A stretch of DNA of 5,047 nt from Bryobacteraceae bacterium. GTDB taxonomy: Bacteria > Acidobacteriota > Terriglobia > Bryobacterales > Bryobacteraceae. A program made the translations under genes and the position numbers. The stretch lies in NCBI GenBank assembly GCA_014379815.1, contig JACMLA010000686.1:1-5047 (forward strand), read 5' to 3'. Of the stretch, positions 1 to 5,047 are shown one piece after another; position 1 is the stretch's first letter, and each line of letters starts with the position of its first letter. Under the pieces are notes generated by a model. That model was not told the origin of the DNA and searched no databases. It worked only from the letters and a program-made list of their open reading frames with translations.

Positions 1-938
1 CAGGCAACATTACACGCTTGTCGTCTTAGGAGCTGCTCCACTGCCCCGACCACGGTCGCTGCAGAAATCGATTGCATGCACTGCATCTCGTATGGGCAGA
101 TGTCTCCACGGCTGTCGTGCAACCAGCAAGGACTGCAAGCTACCCGAGCATAAAGGTTTGTATTACTGGCGTAGCCGGAATTAAGCGGGGTCTCGCGTCC
201 GCCGTAAATGATTACTGAGGGAACATCCAGGCCATTCGCCACATGCATTAAAAAACTCACTCCGCCTAGATGCAGCCGCGCCGTGGCCAGAACCGCAGCT
301 GATTCACGCATGGAAAGCTGGCCCGCCAGCCTTGTAACACCTGGCAATTCCGGTTCTTCCGGCGTACCGAGTTGAACCAAGTCAAAATCGCGGCTGAGAT
401 CCATTGTTACCTCGCGCCAACGCTTGTTCAACCACATCTTCACCTTCTCCCGGCTGTGAGCGTTCACCGTAATGATGGGCCGTCGCAGAGAGGCTACGCG
501 CGCTTTACCAGCCGCCTTTTCTTCGTCGGAAAGATAAAATCGGGCGTGATAGTCGTATTCACTAATTCCAACCCCAGCCAGAGAGGGGGCAAGTAAATTC
601 GTTTGCCCATCCTTTCTCTCAATGATGTCCAGATACCAGAAGCGCAGCACCAAGCGTGTGGGTGGGGCATTGAGAAGGTCGATCGCCGGATCCAGTCTTA
701 ACAGGTCAGGATTCGGTGTGATGACATTGATTCGAAGTCCGCGGAAGTGTTCCTTCAAAATCCGGGAGACGGTGGCGGTAGAAATAGTGTCTCCCGGTGT
801 GCCGAAGCTATCCCAGACTGTCAGCCATCCTCCCACGGCGGCCAGCCAATGCAACCGTGGCAGGATGAACCTGGTCAAGTGCCATGAGAACCGGCTATGC
901 CCAACCGCTGGGGGCGTGCGGCTTACGATCTTGTCCAT
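1..938 (-). CDS. Glycosyltransferase family 9, heptosyltransferase-like (3' end outside window)
   Basis: Translation of the minus strand from ATG 938 gives 312 residues with no stop before position 1, so only the C-terminal tail is missing. GT9 enzymes have a GT-B fold and include the ADP-heptose:LPS heptosyltransferases. The N-domain shows WDSFGTPGDTIS (42-53), matching the xxGD(x)L loop, then INVITPNPDLLRLDPAID (70-87), the usual T..P.LF..NP.ID stretch. After RPIITVNAHS (153-162), the start of the donor-binding half, come QLGTPEEPELPGVTRLAG (189-206) and LSMRESAAVLATARLHLGG (208-226). SFLMHVANGLDVPSVIIYGG (228-247) stands where classical members read DSGPMHLAxALGxP. A cysteine set (C268, C271, C281, C287) ends in CMQSI, common in this family. 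The 48 residues before GD are longer than the usual dozen or so. GTG 836 (residue 35) would give a conventional N-terminus. It overlaps the SDR by 16 bases. The acceptor is unknown; it need not be heptose transfer to LPS. Confidence 0.9.
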   Translation of the reverse strand, partial: MDKIVSRTPPAVGHSRFSWHLTRFILPRLHWLAAVGGWLTVWDSFGTPGDTISTATVSRILKEHFRGLRINVITPNPDLLRLDPAIDLLNAPPTRLVLRFWYLDIIERKDGQTNLLAPSLAGVGISEYDYHARFYLSDEEKAAGKARVASLRRPIITVNAHSREKVKMWLNKRWREVTMDLSRDFDLVQLGTPEEPELPGVTRLAGQLSMRESAAVLATARLHLGGVSFLMHVANGLDVPSVIIYGGRETPLNSGYASNTNLYARVACSPCWLHDSRGDICPYEMQCMQSISAATVVGAVEQLLRRQACNVA

Positions 939-2044
939 TTTAACCAGGCCAGAGTGCGGTCAATACCTTCCCGAAACAGCACAGGTGGTTCGTAATGCAG
1001 GAGTTGCATGGCCTTGTCGTGGGGAAGCCGGTAGGTGCAGTTCTGTAAGAGCACCATCTCGCGGCTCGCAACAGGGCTGGGAATCGGTGGAAGCTGCCAG
1101 GGATTCGGGAAAGTGAATGGTTTAAGCCCGTTCAGCGCGCCTTTCGCCACGCCTTTGACACGGCTGGGAACCTTCTCGATTAAACGTTGAGCGGTTGGCG
1201 TGGCGCGAAGACCGTCGAGGCGCTCCAAGGTAGTGCGGGCCGGAAAAGTGGGGACAGCAATGTGATGGATTACCTCACGGCTGAGTCCCAGGTGGCCGCA
1301 GACTTGCTCGTATAGCAGTCTCCACGTTACAGTCTCGGTATCGCCCACGAAATAAGCGCGCCCTAAAGCTTCATCAGGCGCTTCCAAGGAGCAGCGAATG
1401 GCATGAACCAGGTTGTCCACATAGATAGTATTACAGATGCCATCACCATCGCGAATCATCCACGCGAGGCCTTGTTCTAATTCAGTGACCAGCGTGCCCA
1501 CCCACCGGTCACGCGGCCCAAAGACCACCGATGGACGCAAGACAATGAGTTCAACAGGATAGCGGACGGTGTCCCGAAAAAGCGTGCGTTCAGCCCGGAC
1601 TTTGGCGTTGTTGTATTCGAACTCCTGCCGGTCGCTCAATTCGGATTCTTCCGAGGTTCCTGAGACGGGACATTGTCCATGAACCGACGCCGTGCTGAGA
1701 TAGACCACGCGGCGGACTCCAGCTTGGGCGGCTGCAGGCAGAAGCGCGGCGGCAGCAGCTTCGATCACATGCGGATCACCCACGACACCGTGAATCGCCG
1801 CGTCACAACCCGCGAGAGCCTTCGCCAAGGGCATTGGCTGACACGCATCGGCCAGGCGCCAGTCAAGATCGAATCGGCTCAAACGCGACAATCCGTTTAC
1901 TCCGCGAACCACCGGCACCACATCGCACAATCCACCGAGATGAAAAAGTTCCACAATCCGACTACCGATGAAACCGCTCGCTCCAATTACCGCAACTTTC
2001 TCAGGCAAGATCACTGATTTAAAGGGCGGGGTGAGGAGCGCCAT
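923..2044 (-). CDS. NAD-dependent epimerase/dehydratase family protein (extended SDR)
   Basis: A 373-residue extended short-chain dehydrogenase; this family mainly epimerises, dehydrates or reduces nucleotide sugars. GASGFIG at 21-27 is the nucleotide-binding loop. VVYLSTASVHG (113-123) holds the catalytic Ser/Thr strand, and YNNAK (144-148) is the active-site YxxxK. LRPSVVFGPRD (169-179) and NTIYVDNLVHAI complete the substrate domain. The end, YEPPVLFREGIDRTLAWLKW, is a normal SDR C-terminus. Strand two ends in VVPVVRG, with Arg47 where NAD-preferring members have an acid, which may mean NADP(H) use. About 70 residues near 275-345 (rich in Pro, Arg and Lys) look less conserved in type. The start is uncertain: ATG 2044 gives 15 residues before the first strand, while GTG at 2014 would start just after the oxidoreductase stop. 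Neither has a clear ribosome site. Substrate unknown; a steroid or dihydroflavonol-reductase-like branch is also possible. Confidence 0.92.
   Translation of the reverse strand: MALLTPPFKSVILPEKVAVIGASGFIGSRIVELFHLGGLCDVVPVVRGVNGLSRLSRFDLDWRLADACQPMPLAKALAGCDAAIHGVVGDPHVIEAAAAALLPAAAQAGVRRVVYLSTASVHGQCPVSGTSEESELSDRQEFEYNNAKVRAERTLFRDTVRYPVELIVLRPSVVFGPRDRWVGTLVTELEQGLAWMIRDGDGICNTIYVDNLVHAIRCSLEAPDEALGRAYFVGDTETVTWRLLYEQVCGHLGLSREVIHHIAVPTFPARTTLERLDGLRATPTAQRLIEKVPSRVKGVAKGALNGLKPFTFPNPWQLPPIPSPVASREMVLLQNCTYRLPHDKAMQLLHYEPPVLFREGIDRTLAWLKWTRS
2019..2044 (-). other. 26-base overlap, oxidoreductase 3' end and SDR 5' end
   Basis: The SDR ATG at 2044-2042 lies inside the last codons of the oxidoreductase, which stops with TAA at 2021-2019, in a different frame. 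A GAGGGAG stretch (about 2059-2065) is roughly 15 bases from the ATG, farther than usual for a Shine-Dalgarno site. If instead the SDR starts at GTG 2014, there is no overlap and a 4-base gap. Either reading implies tightly linked translation of the two enzymes. Confidence 0.65.
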
Positions 2045-3110
2045 CAGTCAAGCGCATGGCTCCCTCACGTTCGGCTTCAGTCAGCCAAGGCATCGGCATC
2101 AGGCGCCGCGAAGCATAACAGCGTTCAATCAACCCCAAGCTCCGCACTGCCTGCTCGGCTGGCACACGCAGCGGTTCCTCGCCGCGGATCGCGCGATACA
2201 CATTCCGTATTTGCTCCATGAAACTCTGAGCATAGGTGAGTCCCGGTGTCCCCGATCCAGCATCCAGACTGGAGTCCGCACGAGGCGGAGCATGGAGCGT
2301 GGCTTTGGCCACGTGGCTGCATCCGTCCAACTGCACCACCACCGAATCCGCGCTTGCGCCTTGAAACCAAACCGAGCCCCGCTCGAAGTAAATGCGAGTA
2401 CCATTGGGAATCGCTGTGTCACGAGACAGCCGGAGCGTCCCGGTAACGCCGTTTTCAAAAGCCAAATCAAGACGTGCGTTCGCCTCCAAGCCGCCGACCG
2501 CGTCGTCTTCGTAGTCGATGCTGCACGGCTCGCCAAACCAGAAGAGCAACAGATCCAGCACATGAGGCCCAATGTCACCAAAGACACCGCCCGGGCTGGC
2601 GGCCTTTTGAAAGAAGGACGCTGATGTCGCCGGCCAGTTGAAAGGACCGCCTTCCATCCATCGAAAGGAGACTGGACGTCCCAGCGCGCCACCGGTGATC
2701 AAATCATGAACAAACTGACTGCTGGGAAAAAAACGGCGAAACAATCCTACCGAAAGGAGCCGGCCAGCCTTCGAGGCGGTATCCACCATTGCCCACGCCT
2801 CGGCCACGCTCGAAGCCATAGGTTTCTCGCAAAGCACGTGAATCCCAAGCCTCAGCAAGGCGATAGTCTGCTCCGAGTGAAATTTTGGCGGCGAGGCCAC
2901 AATCGCCAGGTCAACCTCGCCACGCGACAGATCTGTCATGCTGGCCAGCCGGCGAGCCTTTGGAAATGATCTCGCCAGCACGTCGAGCCGGGAGGGGTTT
3001 GGATCTATGAGAGCAGAGACCTGTAAATTCTCTACGAGGCCCACTTCCCTGAGGGCGGGTGAGTAATACAATTCGCTTAAGGCCCCGCAGCCCAGCAAGG
3101 CGAGTTTCAT
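2019..3110 (-). CDS. Gfo/Idh/MocA-family NAD(P)-dependent sugar oxidoreductase
   Basis: A 363-residue cytoplasmic dehydrogenase of usual family length. The family oxidises or reduces hydroxyls on sugars, nucleotide sugars or inositols. The N-terminal Rossmann domain begins at once with LALLGCGALSE (3-13), where Glu13 replaces the last Gly of GxGxxG. Asp36 at the end of strand two suits NAD ribose binding. VASPPKFH (71-78) and the signature CEKPM (94-98) follow, with Lys96 as the likely catalytic lysine. The C-terminal sheet domain carries DIGPHVLD (179-186), with Asp179 and His183 as the usual Asp/His catalytic residues. The active site thus looks complete. The ATG places the first strand at residue 3, as expected. 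The gene overlaps the following SDR by 26 bases in another frame, so the two are probably made together. In a glycosyltransferase cluster it most likely acts on an activated sugar; related enzymes include the WlbA type, but the substrate cannot be assigned here. Confidence 0.93.
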   Translation of the reverse strand: MKLALLGCGALSELYYSPALREVGLVENLQVSALIDPNPSRLDVLARSFPKARRLASMTDLSRGEVDLAIVASPPKFHSEQTIALLRLGIHVLCEKPMASSVAEAWAMVDTASKAGRLLSVGLFRRFFPSSQFVHDLITGGALGRPVSFRWMEGGPFNWPATSASFFQKAASPGGVFGDIGPHVLDLLLFWFGEPCSIDYEDDAVGGLEANARLDLAFENGVTGTLRLSRDTAIPNGTRIYFERGSVWFQGASADSVVVQLDGCSHVAKATLHAPPRADSSLDAGSGTPGLTYAQSFMEQIRNVYRAIRGEEPLRVPAEQAVRSLGLIERCYASRRLMPMPWLTEAEREGAMRLTDGAPHPAL

Positions 3111-3197
3111 AACTTAATCATCCAAGCCTTCACCGAACTAATCTTTAAAGTGTCAAGGCTATTAGAAGCCGTTGCTTTGGTAAGCACCGAAAAGGAT
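3111..3197. other. Only intergenic gap in the cluster, no clear signal
   Basis: These 87 bases separate the second GT2 gene from the oxidoreductase. GC is 35 of 87 (40%), clearly lower than in the flanking genes. On the minus strand there is a TTGACA at 3156-3151, but no matching -10 hexamer at 16-18 bases. GGCT/AGCC at 3157-3160 and 3167-3170 could form only a 4-base stem and has no following T-run. Upstream of the oxidoreductase ATG there is only GGATGATTAAGTT, a weak ribosome site at best. The +1 frame relative to the GT2 gene is open across the whole gap and ends in an ATGA overlap with the next start. I see no secure promoter or terminator. Confidence 0.6.
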
Positions 3198-4184
3198 TCA
3201 CCAACCTTTCTTTGGCTCATCTGCCCAAGCCAAAAGTGCAGCGGCTTGATCATACTGGATACTCCCATTTTCTTGCTCCAGCTTCGCGATGATTCGCTCT
3301 GCCTGTTCACTGCCTTTTCGGCGGGCGTCATAGAACCAGCGATCGCGTCCTAAAAGCGTGCGCTCGTAGCGCCACCGTGAGAGACGCCGAAGCCAGTTCT
3401 CCGGACGATCTGGCTGATGAGCACCATGCACGTAACGCAAGAGAATGTTCGAGCACCACTGGCTCGCCACCATTTTTTCCAGGTAAGATTCCTCCAGACG
3501 CCGCGCGGGGATAAGATGCTGTAGTTTCAGGCACGTGAACCGTCCGACGCCCCAACCCTGCCTGGTTACGGTCCAGAGCATATCCATGTCTCCGCTCGAA
3601 GAGAGACTCTGTCCGCGGCGGTCGAAAGCTCGTCGAATGCCGTTGGTTCCAAGCTCGTTGAAATAAGACCGCACGGCCGTTCGACGCACCGCCAGCCCCG
3701 CCCCGGGGGCGAAGCAATTGAGGTCCGGCTGGTTCGTCCACCGATCATCGGTCACTTTGTGGACCGTCAGGTGCTCGTAATAGGCTCTCGTCCACTCCGG
3801 CGGCTCGATCTCGAAGATTCCTTCCAGTTCGCCGGCACCCCACGCACCCAGCATCGGCCATTCGCGACCAAGCCGGAGCACCTGCGCCAGATAATCGGAT
3901 GCCAGCACATTGTCGTCATCCACGTAGAGTAATAGCTCTGACACAGCCTCATCCGCGCCACGCTGCCGGGCCGCCGTCAAGCCGAGTTCCTCCTCGCTCA
4001 CCACGCGTCCATGCGGATGCCAGGATAAGTCAATTTGCCCGGCCAGTGGTTTCTCCGAGCAGTTGTCGATCAGAATCAACTCCCATTCCAACAGCGGCAG
4101 CGACTGGCGGCGCAGCCCTGCCATAGTCTGGTTCAGGTAGTCCCGCCGTGGATTGTGAGTGCAGATGACGAGGGAAAGCTTCAT
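3198..4184 (-). CDS. Glycosyltransferase family 2 (GT-A fold), second copy type
   Basis: A 328-residue probable inverting glycosyltransferase, not a duplicate of its upstream neighbour. The N-terminus LSLVICTHNP (3-12) is the first beta strand of the GT2 fold, which supports the ATG chosen. LILIDNCSE (36-44) follows, then GLTAARQRGA (68-77). YVDDDN (87-92) carries the DxD metal site. CFAPGAGLAVRR (157-168) is the acceptor-side loop, and SSGDMDML (196-203) sits where GT2 enzymes carry the catalytic-base ED motif. Here the pair is Gly-Asp rather than Glu-Asp. After about residue 235 the tail is rich in Arg and Trp (NWLRRLSRWRYERTLLGRDRW), which could lie along the membrane surface or bind a lipid-linked acceptor; this is inference. 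No transmembrane helix is evident. It starts in an ATGA overlap with the preceding GT2 gene and ends 87 bases before the oxidoreductase. The family is certain; the sugar specificity is unknown. Confidence 0.93.
   Translation of the reverse strand: MKLSLVICTHNPRRDYLNQTMAGLRRQSLPLLEWELILIDNCSEKPLAGQIDLSWHPHGRVVSEEELGLTAARQRGADEAVSELLLYVDDDNVLASDYLAQVLRLGREWPMLGAWGAGELEGIFEIEPPEWTRAYYEHLTVHKVTDDRWTNQPDLNCFAPGAGLAVRRTAVRSYFNELGTNGIRRAFDRRGQSLSSSGDMDMLWTVTRQGWGVGRFTCLKLQHLIPARRLEESYLEKMVASQWCSNILLRYVHGAHQPDRPENWLRRLSRWRYERTLLGRDRWFYDARRKGSEQAERIIAKLEQENGSIQYDQAAALLAWADEPKKGW
4181..4184 (-). other. ATGA stop/start overlap between the two GT2 genes
   Basis: The minus strand reads ATGA here. TGA ends the upstream GT2 gene and ATG starts the downstream one. 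This layout is commonly associated with translational coupling by terminating ribosomes re-initiating. The only purine-rich stretch close upstream is GCAGG directly abutting the ATG, too close to act as a normal Shine-Dalgarno site, which agrees with coupling. The coupling itself is inferred. Confidence 0.85.
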
Positions 4185-5047
4185 CCTGCAATCGCACTTT
4201 CAGCGGAGACGGGAGCCCCACCATTCAGCACCCGGCCCACGACATACTTGAAGAACTGAAGCCGCTCGCGCGACGCGCCCGACTTAAGAACGGCGAGCGC
4301 GGCGTGTTTAAGCGCAGAGAAACGGAACCCATGTTGCAAGGCCTGAAACGCCCACTCCTGATGATAACCCGCCGCGCTTTTAGTCTGGTAATTATCCAGA
4401 TGAAATGGAGGCAACTGACAGTTGCGACGCACCGCCGTTTCCTCAACCACCCGCCGCGCGAGCTGCACCATCCTGGCACGGCCCGCAAAATTGGCCGAAG
4501 ACAGGTGTTTCCGATACTGGGTAAGCACATCAGGGAGATTCGCAAGGCGCCCTACCTCCGCCAGACGGAGCGTGACGTCCAGATCCTGCGCGCTCGCACT
4601 CTCGGGTTTCCACCCCCCGACCAACCGCACCGCAGCAGTACGGAACATGCTGGAAGGCGAATTCAACGCTCCGCCGATGCCGGCGAGCAACTGCCTCTCG
4701 ATGGCCGCATGGTCGCAAAGATTGATCTCGATTCCGATGGGCCAACCGGCGGAATCAATCACACGAACACCCGTTCCCAAGGCCACAACGTCAGGATGCG
4801 CGCGCATGTAAGCGATTTGCTTCTCCAGTCTTGCCGGCAACGCAACGTCGTCCGCATCAATTCGCGCAATGAGTTCGGTTCGCGCATGCCTCAACCCGGC
4901 GTTCAGAGCGGCCGCCTGGCCGGCATTCTGTTGTGTGAACACCTTGATCCGTGAGTCTGCATACGCGAAACGCCGCAGGAGTGCAGCCGTGCCATCCCGT
5001 GAGCCGTCATCGACGATGATTACTTCAAAATTCTGCACCGTCTGCGC
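4181..5047 (-). CDS. Glycosyltransferase family 2, GT-A fold (5' end outside window)
   Basis: Probable inverting glycosyltransferase that moves a sugar from a nucleotide-sugar donor to a surface-glycan acceptor at the cytoplasmic face of the membrane. The 288 visible residues include the GT2 hallmarks. DDGSRDGT at fragment residues 13-20 is the nucleotide-binding strand and loop. NAGQAAALNAG at 41-51 follows, then DADD at 64-67, the metal-binding DxD. The acceptor-side region NSPSSMFR lies at 129-136. AQDLD at 153-157 fits the usual catalytic-base (E/A)D.D motif and is followed by the familiar LPDVLTQYRKH. The frame stays open to the window edge, where AQTVQNFE reads like the middle of the usual SVLAQT..xFE segment. 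The in-frame GTG at 5038 is therefore an internal valine, and about 30 N-terminal residues lie upstream. There are no evident transmembrane helices. The stop overlaps the next gene's start. The family is secure; donor, acceptor and linkage cannot be read. Confidence 0.93.
   Translation of the reverse strand, partial: AQTVQNFEVIIVDDGSRDGTAALLRRFAYADSRIKVFTQQNAGQAAALNAGLRHARTELIARIDADDVALPARLEKQIAYMRAHPDVVALGTGVRVIDSAGWPIGIEINLCDHAAIERQLLAGIGGALNSPSSMFRTAAVRLVGGWKPESASAQDLDVTLRLAEVGRLANLPDVLTQYRKHLSSANFAGRARMVQLARRVVEETAVRRNCQLPPFHLDNYQTKSAAGYHQEWAFQALQHGFRFSALKHAALAVLKSGASRERLQFFKYVVGRVLNGGAPVSAESAIAG

Noticed and set aside
622..1116. Plus-strand open frame of 164 codons
   Set aside because: It lies antisense to the GT9 and SDR genes, and its product is low in structure (Arg/Ser/Pro-rich) with no recognisable motif. 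The opposite strand encodes clear conserved proteins here.
1968..2624. Plus-strand open frame of 218 codons
   Set aside because: It is a shadow of the oxidoreductase gene. Its translation shows no domain, and the minus strand carries a complete Gfo/Idh catalytic set over the same bases.
3151..3156. TTGACA on the minus strand as a promoter -35 element for the oxidoreductase
   Set aside because: At 16, 17 and 18 bases downstream the hexamers are GGTGAA, GTGAAG and TGAAGG, none like TATAAT. A Bacteroidetes-type TAnnTTTG is also not matched.
3157..3170. GGCT/AGCC inverted repeat in the gap as a terminator
   Set aside because: The stem has only four pairs and no T-run follows on either strand, so it would not act as an intrinsic terminator.
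4304..4954. Plus-strand open frame of 216 codons
   Set aside because: It is antisense to the GT2 gene that has DDGS and DADD motifs. Its composition is Arg/His/Gln-rich, as expected for an out-of-frame reading of GC-rich DNA.
1..5047. Mobile elements, CRISPR arrays, tRNA or long repeats
   Set aside because: Apart from the 87-base gap, the window is fully taken up by five coding frames with recognisable domains. I saw no repeated units, transposase-like protein or tRNA-like fold.

Overview
This window is bacterial and is part of one co-directional gene cluster. All five recognisable genes lie on the minus strand, so transcription runs from position 5047 down to position 1. Both ends are open: the first gene lacks its start and the last lacks its stop. 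The content (three glycosyltransferases of two families, a Gfo/Idh/MocA-type oxidoreductase and an extended short-chain dehydrogenase/epimerase) is typical of a locus that builds a surface glycan such as O-antigen, capsule or exopolysaccharide. The sequence does not name the organism. GC-rich coding, tight overlaps and no clear Shine-Dalgarno sites would suit a Gram-negative environmental bacterium. A Verrucomicrobia/Planctomycetes-type origin is only a guess from protein style.

Layout in transcription order: (1) 5047-4181, GT2 glycosyltransferase missing about 30 N-terminal residues; (2) 4184-3198, a second, different GT2 glycosyltransferase, joined to the first by a 4-base ATGA overlap; (3) an 87-base AT-richer gap, 3197-3111; (4) 3110-2019, Gfo/Idh/MocA-family oxidoreductase; (5) 2044-923, extended SDR (NAD-dependent epimerase/dehydratase family), overlapping the oxidoreductase by 26 bases; (6) 938-1, GT9 (ADP-heptose:LPS heptosyltransferase-like) glycosyltransferase, overlapping the SDR by 16 bases and running off the left edge. 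Gene 6 has no stop inside the window and was found by translating the minus strand by hand.

Working model (inference): the oxidoreductase and SDR, which overlap and are probably translated together, make or modify an activated sugar by oxidation, reduction or epimerisation at a ring carbon. The GT2 and GT9 enzymes then add sugars to a growing surface glycan on the cytoplasmic side. No polymerase, flippase, exporter or anchor is in the window, so the type of glycan cannot be told.

No RNA gene, mobile element, CRISPR array or clear promoter or terminator was found. Apart from the 87-base gap, the whole window is coding. I found no convincing new biological system. The points most worth checking are the oxidoreductase/SDR pair, the long N-terminal extension and cysteine cluster of the GT9 protein, and a +1 open frame that bridges the only gap in the operon.
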